Positions 44,772-53,894 of a stretch of 64,000 nt of DNA are shown here, piece after piece. Origin of the DNA: Thiodiazotropha sp050305635 (GTDB lineage Bacteria > Pseudomonadota > Gammaproteobacteria > Chromatiales > Chromatiaceae); NCBI GenBank assembly GCA_050305635.1, contig JBNLFS010000057.1:1-64000 (forward strand). Reading direction: 5' to 3'. Each line of letters begins with the position of its first letter. Position 1 is the first letter of the stretch. Made by a program: the position numbers and the translations under genes. The notes under the pieces are model-generated. The model worked only from the letters and a program-made list of their open reading frames with translations, had not been told where the DNA came from and searched no databases.

Positions 44772-45456
44772 TCACTCCTACCGGCAGATCGTCACGGACG
44801 GTCTGTGGCACAACAACCAGGCTCTGGTCGCCCTGCTCGGCCTGTGCCCGCTGCTCGCGGTAAGCAATACGGCGATCAACGGCCTCGGCCTGGGTCTCGC
44901 CACCACCGTGGTGCTGGTCGCCTCCAACGGTACAGTGTCCCTGATTCGCAATCTGGTACGACCGGAGGTGCGCCTGCCGGTGTTCGTCATGGTGATCGCT
45001 TCCTTCGTCACCGCCATCGAACTCGGTATGAACGCCTATTTTCACGAACTCTACAAGATTCTCGGTATCTTCATTCCGCTGATCGTCACCAACTGCACCA
45101 TCATCGGTCGGGCCGAAGCCTTCGCCTCGAAGAACAATTTCAGCCGCTCGCTCCTCGACGGCCTGAGCATCGGCATCGGCTTTACCCTGGTGCTGATGAC
45201 CCTGGGTGGGATGCGCGAACTGGTGGGACAGGGCACCCTGTTCGATCAGGCGCACCTGATGTTCGGCGATGCCGCGCAGAGCCTGACCCTGAAGATCGAG
45301 AATTTTCCCGGCATGCTGGTGGCGATTCTGCCCCCGGGCGCTTTCATCGGACTGGGCCTGATGATCACGGCCAAGAATCTGATCGACAAGCGGTTGGCGC
45401 AGCGCAAGCGTGCGCAGACCAGCGTGGCCGAGGAACCCCAGGGCGTGACCGGCTGA
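44764..45456 (+). CDS. rsxE: Electron transport complex subunit RsxE/RnfE
   Basis: A 230-residue protein with six helices that pairs with RsxA. Opening YRQIVTDGLWHNNQALVALLGLCPLLAVS and the segment IFIPLIVTNCTIIGRAEAFASKN are typical. In many relatives nth follows rsxE; here rsmE follows after 28 bases. It overlaps rsxG by eight bases. Confidence 0.95.
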   Translation: MADHSYRQIVTDGLWHNNQALVALLGLCPLLAVSNTAINGLGLGLATTVVLVASNGTVSLIRNLVRPEVRLPVFVMVIASFVTAIELGMNAYFHELYKILGIFIPLIVTNCTIIGRAEAFASKNNFSRSLLDGLSIGIGFTLVLMTLGGMRELVGQGTLFDQAHLMFGDAAQSLTLKIENFPGMLVAILPPGAFIGLGLMITAKNLIDKRLAQRKRAQTSVAEEPQGVTG

Positions 45457-45484
45457 ACGGAATACCCGCACTGACCTGACACAC

Positions 45485-46216
45485 TTGAGAATCCCGCGCA
45501 TCCACACCCTGCAGGCCCTGTCACCGGGTCTGTCCCTGACCCTGGACGAACTCGCCTCGCACCATGTCCGCCAGGTGCTGAGACTGCGTGCCGGCGACCC
45601 GCTGATGCTCTTTACCCCGCTAGGTGAGGAGTATGCCGCCCAGCTCACTCGGGTCAGCAAACAGGCGGTCCAGGCCGACATTGGCGAACGCCTGCGTTGC
45701 GAACCCGCTCCCGCGCTCGACATCCATCTGATGATCGGTATCTCCCGGGGGGAACGCATGGATTTTGCCCTGCAGAAGGCCACCGAACTGGGCGTGACGC
45801 GCATCACCCCGCTGCTGACCCAGCGCTGCGTGGTCAAGCTGGATGAGAAAAAGCGCGGCAGCCGCAGGGACCACTGGCACAAGGTGGTGATCAATGCCTG
45901 CGAGCAGTCGGGACGCTGCCGTGTGCCCCAGTTCGATGACCCGCAGGCACTCTCCACAGCGCTGGAGGAAACCCGGCCCGGACACGCCCTGTTGCTCGAC
46001 CATCGCAGCGAGAGCACCCTGGCAGACCTCAGCAAACCGGACCGCTCGGTGTCACTCCTGATCGGGCCGGAAGGGGGGCTCGCCCCCGAAGAGCGTGCGC
46101 AGGCCCGTGAGCGGGGATTTCAGGGTGTCCGTCTGGGCCCCCGGGTCCTGCGCACCGAAACCGCGCCCCTGGCAGCCATTGCCGCAATACAGACCCTGTG
46201 GGGGGATTTTCGCTGA
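45485..46216 (+). CDS. rsmE: 16S rRNA (uracil(1498)-N3)-methyltransferase
   Basis: A 243-residue SPOUT-fold methylase that modifies U1498 of 16S rRNA. The N-terminal PUA-like part contains HHVRQVLRLRAGDPLMLF. The catalytic SPOUT part has MDFALQKATELGVTRITPLLTQRC, INACEQSGRCRVP and the knot SLLIGPEGGLAPEE with LGPRVLRTETA. The start appears to be TTG at 45485; no ATG fits before the PUA domain. It may be read through from rsxE. Confidence 0.9.
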   Translation: MRIPRIHTLQALSPGLSLTLDELASHHVRQVLRLRAGDPLMLFTPLGEEYAAQLTRVSKQAVQADIGERLRCEPAPALDIHLMIGISRGERMDFALQKATELGVTRITPLLTQRCVVKLDEKKRGSRRDHWHKVVINACEQSGRCRVPQFDDPQALSTALEETRPGHALLLDHRSESTLADLSKPDRSVSLLIGPEGGLAPEERAQARERGFQGVRLGPRVLRTETAPLAAIAAIQTLWGDFR

Positions 46217-46848
46217 ATCCGCGTTTGTTCAGATACCCCTCCTGACCCTCTGCGTGGGAAAGCATACCGGTTACACGCATCGCCCCAGCTTTGATAGATT
46301 CGATTATGCCCGGGTCTGCATTGCCCTGCGGAGGGTGGGAACCAGAAAGAATACCGATGCCACACAGTCTCCGTAGGTCGGGTTAGCTCAGCGTAACCCG
46401 ACAGGAAGTGGATAGGTTTGTTCGTCGGGTTACGCTGTGCTAACCCGACTTACCCCCCTGTATTAGGTCTGTGCTGCGCCCTCCCGGGTTACGCGTTGCT
46501 TCACCCGGGCTACAAACTTCAAGGGGGGGCAACGTGAGCCTGTGCTACCCGGATGAGACGAAGTGGAATCCGGGATGCTGCAGCTGCGTAGCCTGGGTGC
46601 AGCGAAGCGGAACCCGGGGAAAGTCCGCATTGTTATGTTGCAGGGAGCTCTCTTGCAAGGGGATAGGGAACCCATAAACCAGGATCCCGAGTCAGCGAAT
46701 AGTTGGGCGCCAGACCCACAACATCATTGTGGAGGGATTGATGAGCGGCGACTTTTAGACCAATGAGACTGATCCCGGATGCGGCCAGCCATGCATCCAG
46801 AGCGACTCACTGAAAAGACCGTCCGAGCGAGAACGCCCGGTGGGGATC
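46217..46848. repeat. Cluster of palindromic repeats between convergent rsmE and cspA
   Basis: No gene is seen in this stretch. It holds a half REP unit (46247-46264), an inverted pair of the gggttagc...gtaaccc family (46371-46402 and 46421-46453), and three copies of the cccgggttccacttcg family in mixed directions (46481-46513, 46542-46578, 46588-46619). From about 46620 to 46848 nothing was recognised. Confidence 0.65.
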
Positions 46849-46882
46849 AACCTGACGATGCCTGAAACGGCATCGTCAGGTT
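46849..46882 (-). terminator. Strong hairpin behind cspA
   Basis: aacctgacgatgcc (46849-46862), a 6-base loop, then ggcatcgtcaggtt (46869-46882) form a perfect 14-bp stem ending ten bases after the cspA stop. No clear T run follows, so it may act as a terminator or as an mRNA 3' stabiliser. Confidence 0.6.
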
Positions 46883-46891
46883 GTCATCACA

Positions 46892-47101
46892 TCACAGCGG
46901 TGTGACGTTATCGGCCTGAGGCCCTTTCTGGCCTGCTACCTCGGAGAACTCGACCATTTGACCCTCTTCGAGAGAGCGATGGCCAGAGCCCGCGATGGAG
47001 CGAAAATGGACGAACAGGTCCTTACCATTTTCCCGTGCAATGAAGCCATAACCCTTGGCGCTGTCGAACCACTTCACGGTTCCGGTTTGTCTTTCTGACA
47101 T
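46892..47101 (-). CDS. Cold-shock domain protein
   Basis: A 69-residue CspA-family RNA chaperone with both RNA-binding motifs (KGYGFIARENG and DLFVHFRSI). Opening TGTVKWFDSAKGYGF and ending GPQADNVTPL are typical. It binds single-stranded RNA or DNA and melts structure. A leader of over 100 bases separates it from the upstream gene, as usual for cold-shock genes. AGGT lies eight bases before the ATG. Confidence 0.93.
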   Translation of the reverse strand: MSERQTGTVKWFDSAKGYGFIARENGKDLFVHFRSIAGSGHRSLEEGQMVEFSEVAGQKGPQADNVTPL

Positions 47102-47314
47102 CTGTATTTACCTAGATATTAAATTAATGAGATCGCTGACATTCAAAGCCAGCGTGCAACGCGAACCGTGCAGACATGCTATGGGTTTGATTCAGATGTA
47201 CCGAAGGGAACAGTGAAGATAACGCGAAATAGATGAGGACTGAGGTCGTGCTGTAAGCGACACACTACACCCTAAGCAGGGAAGAAACAAGATCTTTATG
47301 TAAATACCCGCTAC

Positions 47315-48562
47315 TCAACTGTCGCTGTGGTGGGCAATCACGCCCTTGTAAACGATCGCGGACACATCCCGGATCACTTTGCTGCGGGAGCGGATCCAGG
47401 TGGTGTAGTTCTTCGCGCTGTTCTGCTTTTCGATGACGCCGATCAGAATGTAGGGATAGCGTTTGCCATCTGCGCCTTTCACACTGAGGATACCCATGTC
47501 GCCACACAGCCGGGCGGTGCTGCCGGTTTTGTTGTAGACCTTGGTGTCTTTCGGCACATCCGGCACGCCGGTGTAGAGGCGGTCGGATCCCGGCAGGGCC
47601 ATCAGCCGTTTGATTTCATCCGCCCCGGCGATTTCCTGGTTCCACAGGGCATACAGAAACCGGCTGTAGTCGTGAACCGAGGCCCGGTTCTGGTAGGTTT
47701 TGCCGTTTGCCGGTATGTATTCGACCAGCAGGGTGTCCTGGAAGATCTCGGGATAGTGCTGTTTGAGCAGTTTCTCCACCGTCTGGGGACCGCCCACCTG
47801 GCGAATCACCCAGTTGGTCGAGGCATTGTTCGAATGCTGAATCATGCGCTGCATGTGGCGTCGGCTTTTCGGCCCATAGACCAGCTTGCCCTCTTTGACC
47901 TTTTCGAAAAATGCGGCGGCGATGAAGGGTTTCACCAGGCTTGCGGCCTGGAACTGCACATCCTCATTGATCGTGACCAGTTTCTGACCGGTGGTGAAGT
48001 CGTAAACCGACCAGCCGGTGCGTTCGTCACTCGCAAGTTTGCCGGTCCGACGCAACCCGTCGATGTAGTCCTCGACGGCCTGCTCCAGGGCATTGACCTT
48101 GCTGGAGGGTGTAACAGGACTGTCCAGGCCGGAACGGGCGGAAGCCGGCTCCGGACTGGCGGAGGTAAGGGTTGTGTCCGGGCGGGTGCGGACGACGATG
48201 GGTTCCGGCTGGGTTGATTCCCGGACGGCATTCCAATCCCGCGACGGGATCGGACTGACTGCATCGAGTCCCTTTTTCTTCAACAGTGCCGAGTGGGATT
48301 TGACCACTCTTGCGGTGCTTTCCGCATTACCGTTGCGGCGATAGATCAGGCCATACAGATTATCCTGGGAGACCACCACCAGGTTCTGCTCGAAACTCCG
48401 ACCAAGCACCCGGATGACCTTAGTACGATAATCCTGGACCGCGGGCAGATTCCCCGACCAGACATAAGATACGTCGAACCCCTCACCGGCCAACAGGGGT
48501 GCGGGATTCAGCAGACTGAAACAGACAACCATCAGTGCACAGGCAAAGGCGTGACTTTTCAT
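47315..48562 (-). CDS. Exported penicillin-recognising serine hydrolase (class A beta-lactamase-like)
   Basis: A product of about 415 residues with a signal peptide (MKSHAFACALMVVCFSLLNPAPLLAGEG). The N-terminal ~130 residues (VIRVLGRSFEQNLVVVSQDN, YRRNGNAESTARVVKSHS) form an extra region not found in plain beta-lactamases. A Pro/Ser-rich linker leads to the catalytic domain (about 165-410): AASLVKPF (Ser-x-x-Lys), HSNNASTN in the SDN position (Asn for Asp) and YNKTGST (KTG). It could be a peptidoglycan-processing enzyme or a beta-lactamase; resistance is not implied. Periplasmic. The start is taken at the ATG 48562; an upstream in-frame TTG at 48586 is less likely. Confidence 0.75.
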   Translation of the reverse strand: MKSHAFACALMVVCFSLLNPAPLLAGEGFDVSYVWSGNLPAVQDYRTKVIRVLGRSFEQNLVVVSQDNLYGLIYRRNGNAESTARVVKSHSALLKKKGLDAVSPIPSRDWNAVRESTQPEPIVVRTRPDTTLTSASPEPASARSGLDSPVTPSSKVNALEQAVEDYIDGLRRTGKLASDERTGWSVYDFTTGQKLVTINEDVQFQAASLVKPFIAAAFFEKVKEGKLVYGPKSRRHMQRMIQHSNNASTNWVIRQVGGPQTVEKLLKQHYPEIFQDTLLVEYIPANGKTYQNRASVHDYSRFLYALWNQEIAGADEIKRLMALPGSDRLYTGVPDVPKDTKVYNKTGSTARLCGDMGILSVKGADGKRYPYILIGVIEKQNSAKNYTTWIRSRSKVIRDVSAIVYKGVIAHHSDS

Positions 48563-48946
48563 GGATATTAACGGTAATTTAAGCAATATTTCAGTATCTT
48601 AATCGCCAATTTTATAGTGAATGCTAAAATTTGGACAAGCGCTAATTCAGGTCCCGCATGAAAAAAACACAATGACCCGCATACTGCCTGGCCTGTACCC
48701 GGCATCACTCCCTGGGAGACCACGGGCGGCGGCATGCACACCGCCGGTGTCACGATCAATTCATCGGCCGATTCGGCACTTTTTTTATGCTTTTCAACGC
48801 CCCGCATATTGGCGATGTGAACGCTGACTGGTTATGATCGTGTGATGGGAGCCACCCTACAAGCCCACAGTGGTCGTGCCGCAGATGCATGATCCCGGTC
48901 TCCCCGAAAGTCAAAACCGTCACGCCTCGACTGGAAACGCCAAACA
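48563..48946. other. Gene-free divergent intergenic region
   Basis: This stretch separates the leftward serine hydrolase gene from the rightward DUF4124/pilin-like gene and should carry both promoters. The left part (48566-48640) is A/T rich. A small hairpin (ggcgg, loop, ccgcc) lies near 48727-48750. No promoter could be placed with confidence and no small gene is convincing. Confidence 0.4.
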
Positions 48947-49567
48947 GTGAAAACACGATTCTTTGCTCGCCTGCTCGGAGTGCTGCTCACGACAGCGACT
49001 GTAGCATTCCCCAGCGGCCCCGCATGGGCCGGCAAGTTCTACAAATGCTTCAACGAGGATGGAGAACTGGTCTATCAGCAGGTCGCCTGTGACTCGGATG
49101 TCAAGCAGGAGACCGTGCATGTCTTCACCGCGCCGGATCAGCACTCCCAGCTGGGCAGCCCATCGATGGGCAACTCGGAATACATCGCGGAAGGCGTGGA
49201 GCCCGCCACCGCCGATCCGCTGCGATTCCAGGCCAGCCTGAGCAGCGTCATGGCGCAGCTCGGTCCGATCCGGATGGCGGTGCAGCAGTACTACATGATG
49301 AACGGGACCTGGCCGGCCGAACCCAAGGACATGGGTTTCAACCAGGAGAACCTCAAGAGCAGCGACATCAACGAAGTCCTCATGGGAGACCAGGGGGCTA
49401 TCGTGGTCTGGTTGAACGAGCGTTTCGGCCAGGAAAAACGACTCGTAATGGCGCCCCGCATGGTGATGGACGGAACCAGCATGGAGTGGCAGTGCCTGGC
49501 GAATTTTCCCGCCAGCAGCCTGACCATTGGGGGCGTCCCCCTGTGCCAATCCCGGGCGACCCGCTGA
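48947..49567 (+). CDS. Exported DUF4124 plus pilin-like domain protein
   Basis: A 206-residue product with a signal peptide (MKTRFFARLLGVLLTTATVAFPSGPAWA). Residues 29-60 form a DUF4124 module (GKFYKCFNEDGELVYQQVACDSD). Residues about 95-206 resemble the globular part of a type IV pilin: LSSVMAQLGPIRMAVQQYYMMNGTWP, then KDMGF, and two Cys near the end (WQCLANFP ... VPLCQS). A true pilin would have a leader ending in Gly before Phe-x4-Glu; here the leader is Sec type and the hydrophobic helix is missing. I infer a periplasmic protein linked to pilus or surface functions. Confidence 0.7.
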   Translation: MKTRFFARLLGVLLTTATVAFPSGPAWAGKFYKCFNEDGELVYQQVACDSDVKQETVHVFTAPDQHSQLGSPSMGNSEYIAEGVEPATADPLRFQASLSSVMAQLGPIRMAVQQYYMMNGTWPAEPKDMGFNQENLKSSDINEVLMGDQGAIVVWLNERFGQEKRLVMAPRMVMDGTSMEWQCLANFPASSLTIGGVPLCQSRATR

Positions 49568-49808
49568 TCCGGCCCTTAGCGCCTTGCAATTCAGCGTCCA
49601 GCAGGCTGTTCATAATCAGATCATGGAACGGCGCAGCATTCGTTGTTCCACCGCTGATCGACAAGTGAGTTTTACAGGCACTCGCCCCGGCAAGACCGCC
49701 TGCATGGTGGGGCACCCATGTGAATTGACCCTGCGAATCCACCGCCATGCCACACCGCTCAATGAGTGCTGAATATGAAAATTGTTATGTGTATACGCCC
49801 CTGACAAC

Positions 49809-51056
49809 ATGCGTCTGACCATCACGGTATTGCTGGGTGGACTTTCCGTTTTGCTGATCGGCTATGGCCTGCTCGGCACCCTGCTGGGCGTCCGCGCGAC
49901 CATTGAGCAGCTCTCCAATACGCAAACCGGTCTGGTAATGATGGGATATTACCTGGGTTACATCATCGGCACCGTAAGCGGTCCGGGTATCGTGCAGCGT
50001 GTCGGTCATATCCGTACCTTTGCGGCATTCGCGGCACTGGGCGCCGCCACAACCTTGCTGTTCGGCCTGCTGACCGACGCGGCCTGGTGGTTTCTCCTGA
50101 GGGTGCTCAACGGCGCGGCCATGGTGGGTCTCTACATGGTGGTGGAAAGCTGGATCAACGAAAAGACACCGGCCGAATCCCGGGGTCGGGTTTTTGCCGT
50201 TTACATGATCACAACCCTCCTCGCCCTGGCCGGTGGCCAGTTCCTGCTGCTGGTCTATGACCCGGCCAGCCTCGCGCCTTTCGCCCTGGCCTGCGTGCTG
50301 ATCATCCTGGCCATCATCCCGATCGCGGTGACCCGGGTTGCGGAACCGGCCATCGACACCCATCCCCACCTGCCGCTTCAGCAACTGTTCAGGCTTTCCC
50401 CTCTGGGCGTGGCCGGCGTGCTCACCGCAGGGATGGTGAACGGCGCGTTCTGGGGGATGACCCCGGTTTTCGGTGCGCGTCTAGACATGGCGGCGGGAGA
50501 TATTGCCGGATTAATGAGTGCGACCATCGTCGGCGGCGCCCTGCTGCAATTGCCCATTGGCCACTTATCGGATCGTCACGACCGGCGCCGGGTGTTGATC
50601 CTGGTCTGCCTGGCGGCGGCACTCACGGCACTGACCGCGGGACTCACGGTTCAGGCGCAATGGCCGGGATTGAACCTGATCGCTTTTGTCTATGGAGGTC
50701 TGATGTTTTCGGTGTACGCGATCAGCGTCGCGCATACCAATGATCATCTGCAGCCCGGGCAGGTATTGGGTGCAACCCGGGGACTGTTGCTGCTGTACGG
50801 ACTGGGCGCCCTGGCGGGACCGTCAGCCGGTGGCTGGATCATGGATCGCTACAACGCGGTGGGGCTGCCCTACTTTTCTGCCTTCATGCTGTTTCTGTTG
50901 GTCTGTTACGGACTCTACCGTATGACACAGCGCGACGCGCCTCCCCTGGAGGAACAGGCCGAGTTCGTACCCCTGGCGCGAACCAGTCCGGTGGTCATCG
51001 AGATGCATCCGCTGGTGGATGGCGAATCGGCGGAGAGCGATTCCCCCCCACCCTAA
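49809..51056 (+). CDS. MFS transporter (YcaD-like)
   Basis: A 415-residue major-facilitator protein with twelve hydrophobic helices. The opening LTITVLLGGLSVLLIGYGLLGTLLGVRA and GYYLGYIIGTVSGPGIVQRVGHIR (loop 2-3) and ESWINEKTPAESRGRVFAVYM resemble YcaD-type transporters of unknown substrate. The loop 8-9 GHLSDRHDRRRVLIL repeats the MFS signature. The ATG at 49809 is preferred over an in-frame start at 49782. Confidence 0.85.
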   Translation: MRLTITVLLGGLSVLLIGYGLLGTLLGVRATIEQLSNTQTGLVMMGYYLGYIIGTVSGPGIVQRVGHIRTFAAFAALGAATTLLFGLLTDAAWWFLLRVLNGAAMVGLYMVVESWINEKTPAESRGRVFAVYMITTLLALAGGQFLLLVYDPASLAPFALACVLIILAIIPIAVTRVAEPAIDTHPHLPLQQLFRLSPLGVAGVLTAGMVNGAFWGMTPVFGARLDMAAGDIAGLMSATIVGGALLQLPIGHLSDRHDRRRVLILVCLAAALTALTAGLTVQAQWPGLNLIAFVYGGLMFSVYAISVAHTNDHLQPGQVLGATRGLLLLYGLGALAGPSAGGWIMDRYNAVGLPYFSAFMLFLLVCYGLYRMTQRDAPPLEEQAEFVPLARTSPVVIEMHPLVDGESAESDSPPP

Positions 51057-51370
51057 TCTGCGGGATGTTATGGGATATTCCACTGCGGAAACACCACTCT
51101 GATTTCACCGCCCCTCCATCAGCCCGGCTTACACCCGATGATTGCCTGAACCGTATCGGGATGGCAGTATTGCAGGTGGACGTGCCGGAATGGGAGCCCG
51201 GCCTTTGCAAAGACCGGATAACGCTGCGGCAGGCTGGGCGTATCGTCCTCATACTACGGATTTAAAATCACCCGAATTCTCCGATCGACGGCACTTTGTG
51301 TTGGCGATCGCGGTACTGGAGCGTTTTGAATACTGTCAATTTCCAACCGGTCGGATAGGGGCCATTGCGC
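51057..51370. other. Gene-free region upstream of sdhCAB
   Basis: 314 bases between the MFS stop and sdhC. It should hold the sdh promoter. A small inverted repeat (ccggcctttgcaaagaccgg, near 51199-51218) could be the MFS terminator. Short open frames show no protein-like pattern. No clear promoter was found. Confidence 0.4.
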
Positions 51371-52003
51371 ATGACCGCCTCAATCCAGAATCCGCACTTC
51401 CTGATGCGCCGGCTGCACTCTCTGCTGGGGCTTCTGCCCGTGGGCGGGTTCCTCGCGTTCCACTTGTGGGAGAACTCCCAGTCCCGGTTCGGCGCCGAGC
51501 ACTACAACGAACAGGTGGTGGGCTGGCTGCAGAGCCTCAACTACCTGGTGGTGATGGAGATCTTCGTCATCACCCTGCCACTGCTGTTTCATGCCGGCTA
51601 CGGTCTGCTGATCCTGCGCGACGGCAGCCGGGATTGGAACCGCTTCCCCTGGCTGCATCACCGGTTCTATTTCCTGCAACGCCTCTCCGGGGTGGCGATC
51701 CTGCTGTTTCTGCTCTTTCATGTGGGCTGGACTCGCCTGTATGGTCTGTATGATCCGAGCGTAAGACTGGATCTCTACGCTCACATGCAACAGCTGTTGA
51801 GCGTGCCCTGGATCTTCGCGGTGTACCTGCTGGGCCTGATATTGTCGGTGTTCCACCTCAGCAACGGCCTCTGGACCATGGCCATCTCCTGGGGCATGAC
51901 CACCAGCGCGGCGGCACAGCGCCTGTGGTTCTATGCCTGTTGTGGAATTTTCCTGTTGCTCAGTGCCCTGGGGATTCACGGCATGCTGGGGTTTGTGCTA
52001 TGA
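51371..52003 (+). CDS. sdhC: Succinate dehydrogenase/fumarate reductase cytochrome b subunit, Bacillus type
   Basis: A 210-residue membrane protein with five helices and many helix-placed His residues: LMRRLHSLLGLLPVGGFLAFHLWENS, LLFHAGYGL, WLHHRFYFLQ, LLFHVGWTRLYG and LSVFHLSNGLW. This is the single-subunit, di-heme type B anchor of Bacillus, not the SdhC/SdhD pair of E. coli. It binds hemes b and the quinone. Its stop overlaps the sdhA start (ATGA). Confidence 0.88.
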   Translation: MTASIQNPHFLMRRLHSLLGLLPVGGFLAFHLWENSQSRFGAEHYNEQVVGWLQSLNYLVVMEIFVITLPLLFHAGYGLLILRDGSRDWNRFPWLHHRFYFLQRLSGVAILLFLLFHVGWTRLYGLYDPSVRLDLYAHMQQLLSVPWIFAVYLLGLILSVFHLSNGLWTMAISWGMTTSAAAQRLWFYACCGIFLLLSALGIHGMLGFVL

Positions 52004-53886
52004 AGCGGCCACGCAAGGTGATCGTCATCGGCGGCGGCCTGGGGGGTCTGTGGGCCGCCCTGCGGGTGGCCGAGTCCGGCGCCCAGGTCGACATCTTCTC
52101 CCTGTTCGAGGTCAAGCGCTCCCACTCCGTGTGTGCTCAGGGGGGCATCAACGCCTGTTTCGACACCAAGGGGGAACGGGACTCGATCTGGCAGCATATC
52201 GTGGACACCCTCAAGGGCGGCGCCTACCTGGCCAACCAACCCCCGGTCAAATCCATGTGCGAGGAGGCCCCGGGGCTGATCCGCACTTTCGAGCGCATGG
52301 GCGTCACCTTCTCCCGCACTCCGGAGGGCCTGATGGATCTGCGCCTGTTCGGCGGGGTGAAAAACCGGCGTACCGTATTCGCCGGAGCCAGCACCGGGCA
52401 ACAACTCCTCTACGGGGTAGACCAGGAGGTTCGGCGCCAGGAGTCCCTGGGACGGGTGCAGAAATACGAGTGGTGGGAGTTTCTCTCCCTGGTCCTGGAT
52501 GCCCAGGGCGCCTGCAAGGGCATCGTCGCCATGAACCTGCGCACCCTGGAGGTGACCCGCTTCCGCGCCGACGCGGTGATACTCGCCACCGGCGGCATGG
52601 GACAGGTCTATGGACATCGCTCCACCAATTCGACCAATTCCACCGGCTCAGCCGCCTGCCGTGCCTACCAGCAGGGGGCCTGGTTCGCCAATACCGAGTT
52701 CTTCCAGTTTCACCCCACCGCCATGCTCGGCGATGACAAGACCCGCCTGATGAGCGAGGCGGCCCGGGGCGAGGGGGGCCGCATCTGGGTACCCAAGGAT
52801 CCCCAGGACACACGCCGTCCCCGGGAGATCCCCGATGCGGATCGGTTCTACTTCCTCGAAGAGTGGTACCCGAGTTACGGCAACACCGTGCCCCGGGACG
52901 TGGCCTCACGGGCCATCTGGCGGGTGGTCCACGAAATGGGACTCGGCGTGGGCGGCGAGCACAAGGTCTATCTCGACCTGACACATCTCAATCCGGGATT
53001 CATCGAGAACCGCCTGCATGCGATTCTCGACATCTACCGCAAGTTTCATGGTGACGATCCGGTGCATGAGCCGATGGTCATCTACCCCTCCGCCCACTAC
53101 GCCATGGGCGGCTTGTGGGTGGATTTCGAAAAAGACGGCTCCGGAGGCATGACCCCGGGAAGCCCGCGCAACCACGCCACCAACATCCCCGGACTCTACG
53201 CCTGCGGCGAGTGCGACTACGGTTACCACGGCGCCAACCGGCTGGGCGCCAACTCCCTGCTCTCGGCCTCCTACAGCGGCCGGGTCACCGGTGAATCGGT
53301 CGCCAGTTACCTGAAGGGTCTGCAGGAGGACCATGAATCGGTACCCGAGCGCATCTACGAGGACGAGATCCAGCGTCAGCAGACGATCAATCAGGCCCTG
53401 CTTGACGGCAACGGCCGGGAGAACCCCTACGCCCTGCACCGGGAACTGGGTGAGGTGATGTCCGACCGGGTCGGCGTGGTGCGGGACAACGAGAACCTGG
53501 GCAAGGCGCTGGAGGAGTTGCGGGAACTCGAAGCACGCACCCACCAGGTCGATCTGCAGGAGGCCAACCGCTGGTCCAACCAGGGACTCGCCTTTACCCG
53601 TCAGTTACAGGAGATGATCCGGCTCGGCCAGGTCATCGCCGCCAGCGCCCAGGCCCGGGACGAGTGCCGCGGCGCCCACTACAAACCGGCCTACGAACTG
53701 GCGATGCCCAAGGACGCCTACCCGGGCGATCCGGCTTACGAAGCCTACCGGGAGGCCTGGAAGGCGCAGAACGACCAGTGGCTGAAGACCACCCTTGCCG
53801 AATACGCCGAACCGGGCACAAAGATCCGCTACCAGCCGGTGGATCTGTCGGTGCTCTCCCCGGAACAGCCCCGGGACTATCGTTGA
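52000..53886 (+). CDS. sdhA: Succinate dehydrogenase/fumarate reductase flavoprotein subunit
   Basis: A 628-residue FAD subunit. VIVIGGGLGGLWAALR is the dinucleotide fold. SHSVCAQGGINACFD contains the His for covalent FAD. GEGGRIWVPKD, VYLDLTHLNPG and YPSAHYAMGGLWVDFE follow, with GANRLGANSLLSASYSGRVTGE near the end of the catalytic part. HYKPAYE near the C-terminus is typical of the B-type enzymes. The direction of the reaction (succinate oxidation or fumarate reduction) cannot be told from sequence. Confidence 0.93.
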   Translation: MKRPRKVIVIGGGLGGLWAALRVAESGAQVDIFSLFEVKRSHSVCAQGGINACFDTKGERDSIWQHIVDTLKGGAYLANQPPVKSMCEEAPGLIRTFERMGVTFSRTPEGLMDLRLFGGVKNRRTVFAGASTGQQLLYGVDQEVRRQESLGRVQKYEWWEFLSLVLDAQGACKGIVAMNLRTLEVTRFRADAVILATGGMGQVYGHRSTNSTNSTGSAACRAYQQGAWFANTEFFQFHPTAMLGDDKTRLMSEAARGEGGRIWVPKDPQDTRRPREIPDADRFYFLEEWYPSYGNTVPRDVASRAIWRVVHEMGLGVGGEHKVYLDLTHLNPGFIENRLHAILDIYRKFHGDDPVHEPMVIYPSAHYAMGGLWVDFEKDGSGGMTPGSPRNHATNIPGLYACGECDYGYHGANRLGANSLLSASYSGRVTGESVASYLKGLQEDHESVPERIYEDEIQRQQTINQALLDGNGRENPYALHRELGEVMSDRVGVVRDNENLGKALEELRELEARTHQVDLQEANRWSNQGLAFTRQLQEMIRLGQVIAASAQARDECRGAHYKPAYELAMPKDAYPGDPAYEAYREAWKAQNDQWLKTTLAEYAEPGTKIRYQPVDLSVLSPEQPRDYR

Positions 53887-53894
53887 GGGCCGCC

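Noticed and set aside
44644..46035. Minus strand open frame of 463 codons
   Set aside because: Antisense to rsxE and rsmE, which are unmistakable.
51065..51265. Small + strand frame of 66 codons before sdhC
   Set aside because: No ribosome site and no conserved pattern; the region more likely holds the sdh promoter.
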